64,000 nucleotides of DNA from Sepiola atlantica (GCA_963556195.1 OY744520.1:155555607-155619606), one strand, 5' to 3'; positions 24,395 through 35,883 are shown, numbered from the stretch's first letter. Notes: generated by a model not told the origin, from the sequence alone. Translations and numbers: made by a program.

Positions 24395-25390
24395 AAACAT
24401 ATAACGGTCAAGTAAAAGAAACATTCAGAACTTATTTTGTATTATATTTAAGTGTTAGCACCTTATTTTTAATGAGGATTAGATAAATTATATATTTACC
24501 TGATGGTAGGCTTCATGAGAATCCTTGGGGTGACCTCATACTAACCTACCTTTAATCCACAAAAGATTGCATAAGTTCTAGAGATATCACCTATCCACTA
24601 CCATCGATGACTGAATTGTTATACTCAATTCCCAGGGTAAAATCCTAACTTATAGAGTTACTTGTATTCCCTTTAGGTAAAAAATAAGCACATTTTTTTT
24701 AATGAAAAGTAAAAGATTATATGTGTAATTATTTAAAATCACCTTTTGTTTTGAAATAGAAAATACAATAAAATATAACGGTGACAATTTCCCGGAAACC
24801 TACAATGGATTAAGAGTGATTAGAGAAGCTAGTGTACAATTGGAATACCACATGTACACTAGGGCAGCTAGTAGGAGAGAAGAAAATTGGGCTTTGGATT
24901 ACTTTCGGCAGCCTTATCACTCTCACTTCCCTTATTTTGTACTTTAATCCTCACATTTCATGAGTAATGTTTCTTACAAAGAGGGAATAATTGCTGTTTT
25001 GCGGGTCGTAATCTATCCATCTCACATGTATAGTTCGCTAATTTATTACATTGGAAAGGTATTTTAGGTCCTTACATACAGTGGCTTCATGCTTTGTCTG
25101 GAGCAGTTTCCATTAAAAAATTAATAAATAAAAAATCACTGAGATAATCTCGAAGTATTATTTCACACGAGTTGAACAAAGATTAAAACCAGAGAATCGT
25201 ATTGTTTAGTCAACAGGATGAGTAGAAACGCCAAAAGCAGAAATTTCAAGTGTGCCCCATCGGAAAAGTCAGTTAGGGACACATTTATCATGAGTAACAG
25301 AAATACCGGCCGAAAGAACTGCGTAACATATTTCTAGTATAAACCAAACTGAGGCTAAGTTGACTGACGCGAAGGTTGAGCTAAAGTAGT
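24395..25390. other. AT-rich non-coding stretch with one dispersed-repeat copy
   Basis: No gene seen. 24919-24985 resembles 2115-2195, the two copies of an unclassified dispersed repeat. The block about 24490-24670 looks like unique sequence. Confidence 0.45.
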
Positions 25391-25396
25391 TGGCTT

Positions 25397-25505
25397 CCAA
25401 TCAGAACGTGTAATGGCCACTACGAAAAGATTCGTCTAACCGATGCCCATTGACCGTGCCGGAGTATATAAGGTGTTGCGCAGAGCGAATTTGTCAGAAA
25501 GATAA
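25397..25505 (+). promoter_or_regulatory. Pol II promoter-like CCAAT/TATA pair
   Basis: ccaat at 25397-25401 and gtatataagg at 25464-25473 lie about 60 bp apart, and a plausible initiator (ttgtcagaa) begins about 27 bp after the TATA. This arrangement is typical of an LTR U3 region or a gene promoter. No credible gene follows, and no second copy is visible in the window, so a solo or diverged LTR (perhaps to aataaaaaca near 25892) is my preferred but unproven reading. Confidence 0.3.
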
Positions 25506-26062
25506 ACAGAACAGTTCAGTAGAGAAACCACTAACAAGCAAACACAGATGCTGCGATTAGTATTTGAGTGAATACGTGCTTCTAAGTACGGATTGTAGTG
25601 TTGTTTAACTTCGACTGTCTACTAGAGTTGAAGAAGTTACAAATCGAATAATACTTCCCTAAGATCTAGGAATCAAAGACACTGTCTCCTTTTTGCCTGC
25701 GAAGTAAACTCCAATTCTTGTAAATAATAAGAATAGCATATTTATGATGAAACCAAATCAACAATTTTGATGTGCTTTTGAGTTGTATGGATCGTCTGTT
25801 TATTTCCCTTTTATGTTTTTATTCTACTATTCCAGTCAAAGCCTTCCCGGACATCAGCGACTTATACTTATTACGAGGCAAATAAAAACATGGCGTGAAG
25901 TATTGTCCAGTTTACAAAGACTACGGATCACATCAAGTCATTGTCTTTCTACGGCACAGCGCGACGACGTTATATCAACCTATGCCGAAGTTACCACCCG
26001 GAACGCTGGCAGGTGCACGAGCGTGTATACGACGCTGTTTGGCTGTTCCATGAGAGAGTGAA

Positions 26063-26074
26063 GGTTATATAACC
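26063..26074. repeat. 12-bp perfect palindrome
   Basis: ggttatataacc is perfectly self-complementary and contains a TATA-like core. It lies just before the 36-bp periodic array. Confidence 0.5.
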
Positions 26075-26093
26075 AATTACGTGTTCTGTGATG

Positions 26094-26640
26094 AACATGC
26101 TATTTCAAACTGAAGTATGGACTAACTACAGAAATGATATTTTAAACTCATGTATAACAGAGCGACACACATGATTATTCACGCATAGCATAATAAACTA
26201 ACTAAAACGATATTTCAAACTGAAGCATGAATATCAAACGAACACGCTATTATAAACTACATAGTAGACAAACAAACACGCAATTTCAACTTAATGACAG
26301 ACTGAAAAAAATTCTATTTTAAATTGATAATGTCACATTAAAGAAAATGCAATTTCAAAGTGAAGCGTGGAAGACTAGAGAACATATTTACAGATTACGC
26401 GTGACTGGTGAATAAATTCTATTATATGATAGTTAGACATTTTAAAAATGATATGAGTCTATTCAATCGGCTCGTGTAGCGACGAAAACTCTGTTTCGAG
26501 TTTAAGCGTGAAAGGTTGAGTGACGTCAACAACTCTTATTATGATTGATAAACTCATCTAAAAAATAACGCGTATGTTTTATCTGAACGATTAGCGAGCG
26601 AAATGATATTTCTAACGGAAGCGTAGTTAAGGATCTAACG
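26094..26640. repeat. Degenerate tandem array, period ~36 bp
   Basis: The core atttcaaactgaag recurs in diverged form at 26102, 26139, 26212, 26248, 26283, 26316, 26352, 26388 and 26420, with steps of 37, 73 (two units), 36, 35, 33, 36, 36 and 32 bp. Further diverged units (gtttcgagtttaagcgtg near 26491, atatttctaacggaagcgtag near 26603) extend it to about 26640, roughly 15 copies. Each unit also tends to end in gaac/aaac before an ayg start. No simple-repeat origin is visible. It lies just upstream of the second gypsy-type element; any regulatory role is speculation. Confidence 0.65.
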
Positions 26641-26862
26641 GACCGATAAGCGGAGCGACGCACTAAGCTGCGTCGGCGCACTTAAACACTGAAACTGTTC
26701 TATTTCTTATACATTTGAGTAAGAAAAGATGTGAACTTTATTTTCATTCTGAAAGGAAATGTGATTCCAAGGAACTAAATATATACTTCATTGATTTCAC
26801 CCACTTATTAAAATGTTATGCATTACTACTAATTCGATATTATGTTGTGTAGAAATGAATAT

Positions 26863-26955
26863 GTAACTGTTATTGTGTAAGCTGACTTACCTTTTTCAGA
26901 ATTAAATAGACGTACGCAGACACAATAAATAGAGTTGTCGACTAAATGTGATGGC
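26863..26955 (+). repeat. Left LTR-like remnant of the second gypsy element
   Basis: Shares tgtaagctga, tttcag-aat, acaataaata-agtt and aaa-tgatg words in the same order with 31122-31216. Only ~95 bp are alignable and the true LTR limits are not visible. Confidence 0.45.
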
Positions 26956-27779
26956 CGCAATTGGTGGCATTCATTTGTCATCCGATTGTGGTTGCTTTTG
27001 CATACCAGTTAAGGTCCCTATCTTGAATATCAGACCGGGAAAAACTGGGCCATTTCGGTGGCCGTTTATCTGTCGGACTCAGGTATTCGTCCTGGGCAAT
27101 CCTAGGAGGTCTACCCTCCCATGCCTTTCATTTACTATTTGGAGTGGAGTAATTTTATAACTTACTGCTTGAGACGCCCCAACCGGGAAATGCCGACGGT
27201 GCTTCCAAAGCAATAACAATTAAAACAGAGTGTTCCTTCTAAAGTTGTGCTTGTCTGACACCCCCTACCTTTGAGCCTTGTTCCACATCTACCTGCGGTG
27301 GGAAGGAAGTAAATACAGCAATTGGGGTTATTCGTTGCCCCATGATCATGACGCGTACTTCTGTAATATATTTTAATACATTTTCGTAAATTATACCAGT
27401 GTCAGTGTTTTCATTATTACCCGCGATGAAGTATCCGAGACTTACATTTCCACAACACTGGCAGAGAGAGTTCACAACCTATATCTCACAACACTGACGT
27501 TGTGGATTTATTCGAACATTACCGAAACGTGTGTCGCACAATATTCAAAACAAGGATTTGTGACCTACATTCAATAATCTTAGAGACAAAGTATTTGCAT
27601 TTATTCTGTCCAACATTTTTCTCTCAGATTTCAAAAATAGCTTGGTAGTAGGTTCTGTTAGTAAGGAAATTGGACACTATAACATACTAAATTTGTAAAT
27701 TACATTGTACTTGAAAAGATCAGCGATATCGAATTTAGTGAAGCGATACATTTATTGAGAAATTTATTTAATAACAAAA

Positions 27780-28160
27780 CATCTCCTTTCAACAAGAGGT
27801 GGAAATGTTTGAACATTACAGGAACGGATAATAAGGACTACACAACTTTTGCATGCGTAGTAAATTAGCACTGTGATGACTTCAGGTTATTGGAATAAAA
27901 GCTAATACCTTAAAATGTCTCGGATTTGCGCGAGGATTGGTGTCGAACAATGATAAGTTAGTTAGAACGAGAGTGCTTAAGGAATTAGAAAACGAGCCAG
28001 ATTAAACGCCCCAGAAAATAGCCGACACCTCTAAACAGGTTACTAGTTTGTGTCAGGATTGAAAGAATATCGTACAATCCGAAATAAGAACACATGAATT
28101 AACCAGTAAAATATTATAGTAAAAAGAGATGTAATCTGCTCACTAAACCGTGTTTCAGTT
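27780..28160 (+). pseudogene. gag remnant of the second gypsy element
   Basis: Readable pieces include FNKRWKCLNITGTDNKDYTT (from about 27788), then HCDDFRL and DLREDWCRTM, then RECLRN and a KPCFSC that could be the first half of a CCHC zinc knuckle (about 28147-28164). The order matches Ty3/gypsy Gag proteins, which package element RNA. There are multiple stops and frame changes. The knuckle is cut by a stop right after CFSC. Confidence 0.6.
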
Positions 28161-28299
28161 GCTGACAGATGATTTGGAACAGAGATTACACCTATAAATA
28201 AAAGAAGTGCTTTAAATGCAATTGCGTACGCATTGCAGAACATAAAAAGTAACAATAAAGAGTCTTGTCAGAATCGTCAAATGTGTACGTGGTTTAGTC

Positions 28300-28640
28300 G
28301 TTAATTGAAGTATCCCCCATTTGCAGATTGGCTGTTTGAAGTCCATACAGACAAATGTCTATAACTAGTAGTCAATTTGCATAAGTGGCTGGTTGCAGTT
28401 TTCAAGTGAGTAATCTCCTGTTTGAAGATTGGCAGTTTGAAGACTCTAAATATATATGTCTCTAGTTAGTAGGCAATGTGTATAAGTAATGGGTTGATGA
28501 GTATAAGAACTGTACTCTTCGGATTAAAGAGTTGAGTTCTTAAGACATCAGAGTAAGTGCAGAGAGATAGAGGTAGAGTAGGACGTCGGTTAAACATTGG
28601 AGTGGCAGTAAAACTTTTTTGCATAAACTTTATTTACATA
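28300..28640 (+). repeat. Two-copy ~101-bp tandem repeat and LTR-like segment nested in the second gypsy element
   Basis: The units from 28306 and 28408 share ttgaagtatc/gagtaatc, ttgcagattggctgtttgaag/ttgaagattggcagtttgaag and a ctagtagtcaat/ttagtaggcaat block. Downstream, a tataagaactg box (about 28502) and a GA-rich leader to about 28600 look like the start-site part of an LTR. It sits between gag and protease of the host element, so a nested solo LTR is likely; its limits are not defined. Confidence 0.4.
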
Positions 28641-28859
28641 TATCCACAATGGTGAAATGGGAAATGTTTGGAGGGTTGCTCAATTCAAAATATTAAATAG
28701 AAACATTAAAATGCAGTTAGACTCATGGCCTGAGTGATCAATTATTAATTTGCATACATATAAGTAAATTTGCAAGCCAATATTACTGAGGACAAATAAA
28801 ATTGCAAAAAGCGTATCTGGAGAGCAATTCATATTTCAACGCGAACTAATAACGACAGT

Positions 28860-28990
28860 TACTTTCACGGAAAAACGCTAAAATAAAAAGTATTTATGAT
28901 GAATAATCTGAGTAATTTACTCGGCACTAATTGGATAGAGAAATTGCAACCGTGCAATTTTCCAATGCATTCTCTTGGGTAGAATGTAAA
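28860..28990 (+). pseudogene. Protease C-terminal remnant
   Basis: MNNLSNLLGTNWIEKLQPCN reads from about 28899. This is the hydrophobic LLG-x-(D/N)W-I end of a gypsy-type aspartic protease, where D is the usual residue. The DTG active site upstream is not recognisable. Confidence 0.55.
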
Positions 28991-29149
28991 ACTAACAATT
29001 CAGCGAAATTTATTTTTAAAGATTTGAAATAGAATTTTTAACAAGTGTTTTTCTTTTCTGGTGAGCTTGGTAGATGTAACAAAGTAATTTCGAAATGAAT
29101 TTTCAAATAGAAGCAGAATGATCCGTTAGCAGAAAATAATCAATTTAGC

Positions 29150-29650
29150 ATCAGATAGGCTCGAGAAAGTGATAATGATATCGAGAGTTGAATATAGCGA
29201 ATGGGCTTCGGCGACACAATACGTAAAGAAAAAAAAAGAAATTCGTGTATTCGCAGACTTTTCGACGAGTTTGAACCAGACATTGAGAAATTACAATTAT
29301 CCGATGCCTAGCCAGAATAAATATTAGCAATAGCAATTGCTTTTTCGAAAGTGAATTAACCGACAGATGTCAGCAGATCCTGGTGAATGATGAATGCTCG
29401 AAGTTATTGTGTATAAATACACACATAGGATTATACACATTTGACAGACTACCGTTTGGAGTAAAGGTGTCGCCGACTATATCTCAGTAGGTAATAGACG
29501 CATTACTGAGTTATCTAGAGTGTTTTGCGACCTATATAGATGCAATCCTAATAATTAGTAAAACTGCAGAACATCATTAAGCGCGCATTAAGTTTACTGA
29601 AGAATTCAAGATCACGGTTTTGAACTAAAAGACAATAATGTGAGTTCTTT
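29150..29650 (+). pseudogene. Reverse transcriptase remnant, second gypsy element
   Basis: A frame reads LDRLEKVIMISRVEYSEWAS then KKKKEIRVFADFSTSLNQTL (about 29155-29285), followed by LLCINTHIGLYTFDRLPFGV and SPTI (about 29395-29480), and finally VIDALLSYLECFATYIDAIL with the active-site region at 29533-29544. The catalytic box reads YIDA, so the second aspartate is lost and this RT would be inactive. A stop follows SPTISQ at about 29488. The motifs are those of the Ty3/gypsy family. Confidence 0.8.
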
Positions 29651-29984
29651 ATGAAACAGATAAAATATATATATGACAAATCATCGATAAAAGTGGGAGA
29701 AGAACCGACACAGAGAGAGCAGGCGCAATAAAAAATATGCCAGCGCCAGAAAATATATCGTCTTTGCAGAGTTTCTTTAGATTAGAGAACTACCATAACG
29801 TATTGATCCCAAGTAGGGACAACATAAGTGTGCCCGTAATCTAACTATTGAAGAAGGAGAAATACTGCATTTCGACATCAAGATGCCAGGAGACATTTAG
29901 GAAAATAAAGACTTTTCTCACGTCTTAATTATTTTTTAATTGATTATTATCAAGAACGCGAGATCGTCGAAGCGTCCAATGCTA

Positions 29985-30165
29985 GTATATACGGCATATG
30001 ATCATGTATTTTACACAGAATAGACGACGGTACGCTGAAGCCTATAGCGCATCCTTCTCATGCACTCTTACCACCGAGAATATCTACTCGCAAATGCAAA
30101 AGGAAGCACTGAGCGTCATTTGTGCGGTAACAAAATTTCACTTTTCACCATAAAACATCATTAAC
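29985..30165 (+). pseudogene. RNase H remnant, second gypsy element
   Basis: Pieces in two frames read HRIDDGTLKPIAHPSH and then TTENIYSQMQKEALSVICAV-TKFHF (about 30010-30150), which correspond to the gypsy RNase H segment around the catalytic Glu (KEAL). Frame changes break it. Confidence 0.65.
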
Positions 30166-30499
30166 AATGTATTAATAAAATAAGGGTGTGTTAACACAGA
30201 GGCTAATCGATTACAGAGAACGCTCTCATTAATTTCAAAACCTTGCCTAAAACGGACCGACCGTTGTAAAGTATCAATATTGACTTTACTGGGCTATTGG
30301 ATTTGATTCTATTATCTAGTTTTAGTGAATAGCTTCACTTAATGGATAAACATAGTAATATGTACAAAACCTACGACAGAAAGAACAATTGGTTATTTGC
30401 ATATGCTTTTTCAGACGTTTCGGGGTCATAGATTTTAGTAGTATCGAGTAACGCTACTCGGTAAACGTCAAGTAAATTCAAAATATGTTGTCAGTCGTT

Positions 30500-30845
30500 T
30501 ATAGGGACACACTTTACAATCGCGCCGTATCATGCAAGACGCAAGTGTCTAGCAGAGCGGTTTGTTCATACTTTTAAAAGAATGTTAAAAAAACGAGGGA
30601 TACTCCTACAGAAAATGCCATACATGGAATTACTGCAAGTGTATATGACTCAGAATAATAAAGTTCCGTCTTGCATGTCACCAGCGGAAGGTATGCCCGA
30701 AGGAAAAATGATGGTGATTTGTACAGAGTGTTTCCGACTCATCAGAAACCAATACGAAATAGAAATATCCGAAGAAGACGTGTTTAAATCAGATAAAGCG
30801 TTCTTTTCTGAATGTTTAGGAACAACAAGTAATTTTTGGAAATAG
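30500..30845 (+). pseudogene. Integrase C-terminal half, second gypsy element
   Basis: FTIAPYHASRKCLAERFVHT (from about 30510) and FKRMLKKRGI contain the final catalytic Glu (GAG at 30555-30557) in the AERFV context typical of gypsy integrases. The frame from 30582 to 30842 is open and continues through LLQVYMTQNNKVPSCMSPAE, the region before the C-terminal domain. The N-terminal zinc finger and the two catalytic aspartates are not recognisable. Confidence 0.7.
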
Positions 30846-31121
30846 ATATTGGAGATTAAAGAATTGGTAATGTGGTCTATATAAAGAATGGACCAAACTT
30901 TACCCATATTATACATTTAGACAAATCAGGAAACGATATTCCGATTGTGTCTAGAACAATATTACAGCAGACGAGTTGACAGACATCGTGTACAACACAT
31001 CTTAGTTACCAGTTACACAAGTCGTTTCACAAAGGTAAACATCGAAAAAATAATACCGACCTTTGGAGGTAAACAACAAGAGTAAACTATATTGATCCAT
31101 TACGGAATATAGGCTCAAAAT

Positions 31122-31216
31122 ATGGTGTTATGGTGTAAGCTGATCTAACTATTTCAGGAATACCTTGTTTTCCCTAGATACAATAAATACAGTTATACCG
31201 GGTAGAAACAAAATGA
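31122..31216 (+). repeat. Right LTR-like remnant of the second gypsy element
   Basis: Aligns with 26863-26955 at roughly 70 percent by eye (tgtaagctga, tttcaggaat, acaataaatacagtt, aaatgatg). Limits uncertain. Confidence 0.45.
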
Positions 31217-31590
31217 TGTTACTTCTCCTCACACACTAACATACAAAACATAATACTGTAATGCCAATAAAACCGCTCTTCACAGGAACAGCCAAAGGTA
31301 TAGTTAAAATCAAAGTTTGTAGACAAATTATGTATTTAATAGCAGTGCTATCACTCCCGGAAGACAATTGCTTCAGTTCACGCTTGGATAGACAATGTAG
31401 AGCAGATTACATTCTAATCGGATGTATATATGAATCAGTTTCTAGTGAAAACCAAGTCTGTGCCCTCAGCAAGAAAAAACTTTCATAAGACAAAAGGTTG
31501 TCAAGAGAGCGTTTTATATGTGTTAACGTAGGCAGCTTAAACCATCCGGTGATTAGATCTTACCAGGTAGCCGAAAATACGGTTAATGCA
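31217..31590. other. AT-rich non-coding stretch
   Basis: A 75-codon frame at 31261-31485 follows the LTR remnant, but I recognise no domain in it. Confidence 0.4.
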
Positions 31591-31602
31591 ACACACACAC
31601 AC

Positions 31603-31663
<61 letters not shown>
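31591..31663. repeat. (AC)n-(AT)n compound microsatellite
   Basis: Short AC run with a CGCG break, then about 27 AT units. Confidence 0.95.
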
Positions 31664-31666
<3 letters not shown>

Positions 31667-31782
31667 AAATTAATGAAAAAAGTGTATTTTATCTTTCTAC
31701 ATATCTCTCTATCAATCTCTCTGAGGTCTCCGTCTCTGTCTTTGTACATGTCTAGCTCTTTCTATCTCTTCTCTCTATCTTT

Positions 31783-31785
<3 letters not shown>

Positions 31786-31859
<74 letters not shown>
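31786..31859. repeat. (AC)n-(AT)n compound microsatellite
   Basis: AC run then AT run, preceded by ~110 bp of pyrimidine-rich tctctat sequence. Confidence 0.95.
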
Positions 31860-31862
<3 letters not shown>

Positions 31863-32189
31863 CCGTTCTTGTCTGTTTTTCTCTTTGTTCGGCCACTCAT
31901 TCTACGAATAAGTAGATATAACCGCATACTATAAATGTGTTGAAACGATATTACGTATGATTCTTGAATAAGCGTAATCTATTTTGGGGCGCAATTATGT
32001 CGTAGGATGCTTGTTCACACCGACATCCAACGGAAATGTTACCTTATGTTATGTTTAACTCAATAATTGCGACATTCAAATAATAAGAGGACTAGTGATG
32101 TTGGTTTATGCCGTGTGCATCTCAAAAGATTGAAATACTAGTTCATATATATACGTATATTTAACTTTAATTCACCCTAACAAGACACT

Positions 32190-32830
32190 TTGCCACTAAG
32201 ACGTAACCTGCTACTGTGAATTAGGGGAAATATTTATAGGGGCTATCCTTAGTGATGAGTTTAGCAGGAAGATATTTGTTAACATTAGATTTACATTTGT
32301 GCATGTTGGTTCAGTCAGGGTAACAAGAAGCCGGCATGGAATTGCAAAGGCTAGCAGTTCCAGGAACGAAGCTATCAGAGAGAAAGTCTTCTGGCATCTG
32401 GGGGCTTCCACAGTGAATGGATGCGATTGAACTGTTTGTCGGATTGTTCGGTGTATTTAAGTGGAAATGGACACCAGAGCAACATGTTCATCAGAGCACA
32501 TTCCACTGAAGTACTTGTAAAACAAGCGCATAGATGCAGCATTGCGGCGAGCAGATAGGGTCTGAATTATCGTTGACAGTCTAGGACTTATTAGATCTGA
32601 TATTCTTTTGGACCCTTTCTAAGAGGGAAATACTAGTAGTTGATACACCAGCACCGATCTGACAACGATACTCTATGCGTAAGCGGATGGTTGCCTTGTA
32701 GAGATATAATGCAGCTGTGAGAAGTTTTTTTCTAGCATGGTAGAGGGAGAACGCTTTCTTTGCGGCAGCCTTAGCAGTATCTTCAATATATTTTGGCAGT
32801 ACATATTACCTGTAAATGTTAGGCCGAGGG
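32190..32830 (-). pseudogene. Non-LTR retrotransposon RT, C-terminal fragment
   Basis: On the minus strand the frame runs KAAAKKAFSLYHARKKLLT then LYLYKATIRLRIEYRCQIG with STTSISLLERVQKNIR (about 32790 down to 32600), then RRNAASMRLFYKYFSGMCS (about 32550-32498) and SFVPGTASLWNSMPASCY further down near 32390-32330. The blocks match those at 13.3 kb (plus strand) and 53.6-54.4 kb (minus strand) in order and spacing, so all derive from one LINE type. The catalytic core is missing and stops are frequent. Most of the fragment is still readable, making it the best-preserved copy of this end. Confidence 0.8.
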
Positions 32831-33732
32831 GTTTAGAATGTTGGACACTCGGATAGGTTGTCCTTGGCCATGGTAATCGGTGGGTGAAAAGGGTTCTAGT
32901 ATTTATTTAAAGAAAAAGAGGTGTGTATTTGTAGCATTAAATATTACCATCCATTTATGTCTCTATTTAACTACAGAATAATTTTATAAGAAATCAGACA
33001 TCGCCTTGAATGTATGCGCGCCTTTCTTAGCCATAATAAATAAATCGAATTCTATTTCAAATATTGTAATTTTATTTCACACCTTCCAGCCAATCAACTG
33101 ATAAAAAGCCGAGAATTAGAAAATGTCAAAAAAAAAGAATGAACAAAATGATATCATCTTATAGGCTGGCGGAAAGAGAACGTATGGTTCCTCGCTAAAT
33201 CTCGAGCAACGCCGGGTCTTCTTGCTAGTTTTCTTTGAGAATCGTGTAGAAAACAAATGACTTTGTTCAGAGAATAAAAATGCATTGCGTCTCGATCCAA
33301 GAGAGACTTAAACGGCGAAAAAATGGTAGAATTCACAATAATCATTCATTACGTTCGGCTGAAACGGGAACAAAATTAGTTCTTCACACAATGGAGTGAG
33401 CAATTAGCACAATTGAATATGGCATTTGAAAATGAATATCTTTGTTTTCTATTATCTGTTGGCGTTTTTTTTTTTGCTGCCAAGGAGATCGAATACTTAA
33501 TTTTACGCATTTCAGATACTGAAAAATTCTTTGGAAGAAGCAACCATAGGAAAAACGAAAAGCGACTTGTTGACGATCGCACCCCGGATCTTTTTTTTTA
33601 AGGTAACGTGATTTAACGTTGGTTACACGTGTTAATAAGAGGTTAGCATTTTTATTAACGTATAAAACCATATAGAAAAATATATACATATGTTTAGAAT
33701 ATTTTTAGTAATCATTGATACACGAAAAAAAA

Positions 33733-33735
<3 letters not shown>
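32831..33735. other. AT-rich non-coding stretch
   Basis: No gene seen. 33201-33218 (ctcgagcaacgccgggtc) is the minus-strand form of the CGGCGTTG hairpin-type motif also found at 35510-35529. Open frames at 33384-33689 overlap on both strands and show no family motif. Confidence 0.4.

Positions 33736-33808
<73 letters not shown>
33736..33808. repeat. (AT)n microsatellite
   Basis: About 36 AT units, uninterrupted. Confidence 0.95.
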
Positions 33809-33810
<2 letters not shown>

Positions 33811-33999
33811 TTTTTCACCATCAATAATATAATGTTAGCAGAAAAACACTAATAATATAAGTCATTCGCAAGAAATGCTATCAACAATAACAGCCTTCAC
33901 TTCTAAAAGTACAGAGGCATGTTTTTCATATTCCCCGGTTCTCCTTCTTTGCGCTTTTTTGAAGCATGTGGTCATATGATAGTTTCTCACGTGTTCACG

Positions 34000-34650
34000 C
34001 AGTTCCTAGCATCATTGTTGTACTCTACCAGCTCTTAAAGGCTGCACTGATTGGGCAGTAGAGGGCAGACAATAGGGACGTGGAATGGTCCTGCTCTCAA
34101 CATTCGCAGATGTTTGGGTCAGTTTTGTAGCCCATCTAGTCATAACAACTTTTGCTCATCTCATTTGAGTGTTTTCCACTGGGTCATGAGTGATTCTCAA
34201 CGAGGTGGGAGGCCATAAGAATGGCGACTTCGCATATCGGTAGAAGGGAAAAATTCTTCAGCCCCCTGGTCCACAGATGTAATATGGTCTCTTCATAAGA
34301 TGTTTTAGGGGTTCGACACGGCTTAGGAAGTATAAGTTTTACTTCAGTCGTTGGACTGTTAGTTTATGCCCATGAAGGAGATGGCGTTCATTACTCGACT
34401 GGCAACTTCCCGTCTCCCATCTGCAGAACTAATGCCAGTGAGGAGATGCATATTGTTCAGGTTGCTAGGTTACATGAATCTAGTTATAAAGTGACAGGTG
34501 AAGTTCAATACCGAGTATCATTATCTGGCATGCGTTGATATTTCTACAAACAGAACAAGAACACTTCGCAGAAAGACATCACATGACCAAGGCAGTATAT
34601 TTTAATGTATGCATGCTGTGATCAGTTTCCGTAGTATGTGGTTCCGGAAG
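34000..34650 (-). pseudogene. Non-LTR retrotransposon C-terminal fragment (Cys-motif type)
   Basis: Minus-strand frames give LLTGISSADGRREVASRV (near 34440-34390), then text leading to a decayed cysteine region and VCPLLPNQCSL-ELVEYN (near 34060-34020). The last block parallels DDHTKSSNIVSLYYTTGAT-DIL in the fragment at 43.4 kb, and both look like the tail of LINE proteins that end in a CxC...H...C knuckle followed by a C-P-L-L segment. It is heavily broken. It differs from the jockey/CR1-like type found at 32.2 kb. Confidence 0.5.
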
Positions 34651-35862
34651 ATTTGATTTAAGTTCTTTTTACAAGTGATGTCAGATGTGCTTTATAAACT
34701 GGGGTGATAGTGATTCTTCTGAGATTAACCGGTAGAATTTCAATGTTATTTTTATTAATCTTTAATGTTGATTCGATTATTATCCCTATTTAGCTAGCAT
34801 GGTCTTTTCAATGGTTCTTATGTGGTTTTTCTATGATGGTAGTCATTCTCTCAAATAATTGATAATATTACTGTATCATGGCCGGACTTAAACTACTTTA
34901 GAAATTGTTATTGTGTGATTGTAATCTACCATATTTGAAGAGTAGACACACACTTCCAGATAGTATGAATATAGTTACGACGAAGTACCGTAGCAGTCAT
35001 GGCGACAGACATTGGTGAGTCATAGCCACAATATTAGACACAGAGTTTCTTTAACACACTATTCTGTATTTCTGTAAATGCACTTTCAAAGATATACCAC
35101 CGTGTTTTCTTACTTATTATCGGCACTTGAAGTTTACAACATGAATTGATTAAGATCATATATAAGATAGTTAAACCAACATAATTAACTAATATATTAA
35201 AATAAATCAATAACAGACAGTGGGTAGATGTAAAACAAACGTTTAGATGAAATATACCTTCACATATGATAGTCCTTTTTAACTCGTAATATTATTAATA
35301 TATCTAGACTAGAAATGCTTGTACATGCCATTAACGAACTATTAATTAAACAGAAGTATAAGGAATTGAACCAAATATAATATAATTAAAAATGTAAAAT
35401 AGACAGTACAATGATGTAAATCTTACGTTTACCTGAATATGAATGTTCATGATGCGAGATCTTGTTACTGTTGAACACTATTTATATTTACATTAATTAT
35501 AGATGAGTTACCCGGCGTTGGCCGGAGTAGAGTGTGGTATAGCATCATATGCACCATTATATTAAATATAGTTTACTTTAACAGCAACCTTGGTACTGTC
35601 AGCCTGATATATTACCCACTGAGCTCTTTACATCTATATTAACACTCAAAACCTAACTCTGATTAAAAGATTAATGTATTGCGTAATATGTTAGAAAAGT
35701 GGAATTAGTTCTTTTAAGGAGCAAGTAGAAACGGATAACTACTTTCATTATGTCAACATGCATATTGTACATGTGAATACACTTATATACAAAATTATAT
35801 TCCCTAAAATATCTTCAGTTTAAGGACAAACATGTACACAGACATATAAGCGTGCTTCTTTG
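34651..35862. other. AT-rich non-coding stretch
   Basis: No gene seen. 35510-35529 (acccggcgttggccggagta) is one of three CGGCGTTG-type hairpin motifs in the window. Confidence 0.4.
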
Positions 35863-35883
35863 TTATATATATATATATATATA

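Larger units (their letters stand above)
26863..31216 (+). mobile_element. Second Ty3/gypsy-type element, heavily decayed
   Basis: Plus-strand remnants appear in retroelement order: gag (27.78-28.16 kb), protease end (28.87 kb), RT (29.15-29.6 kb), RNase H (29.99-30.15 kb) and integrase (30.5-30.8 kb). Flanking both sides are ~95-bp segments that align with each other (26863-26955 and 31122-31216). All frames contain many stops and shifts, and the base composition has drifted to the AT-rich background, unlike the element at 20 kb, so this copy is older. Its RT and gag motifs also differ from that element, so it is a distinct lineage, of the type often annotated in invertebrates as K02A2.6-like. 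Confidence 0.75.
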
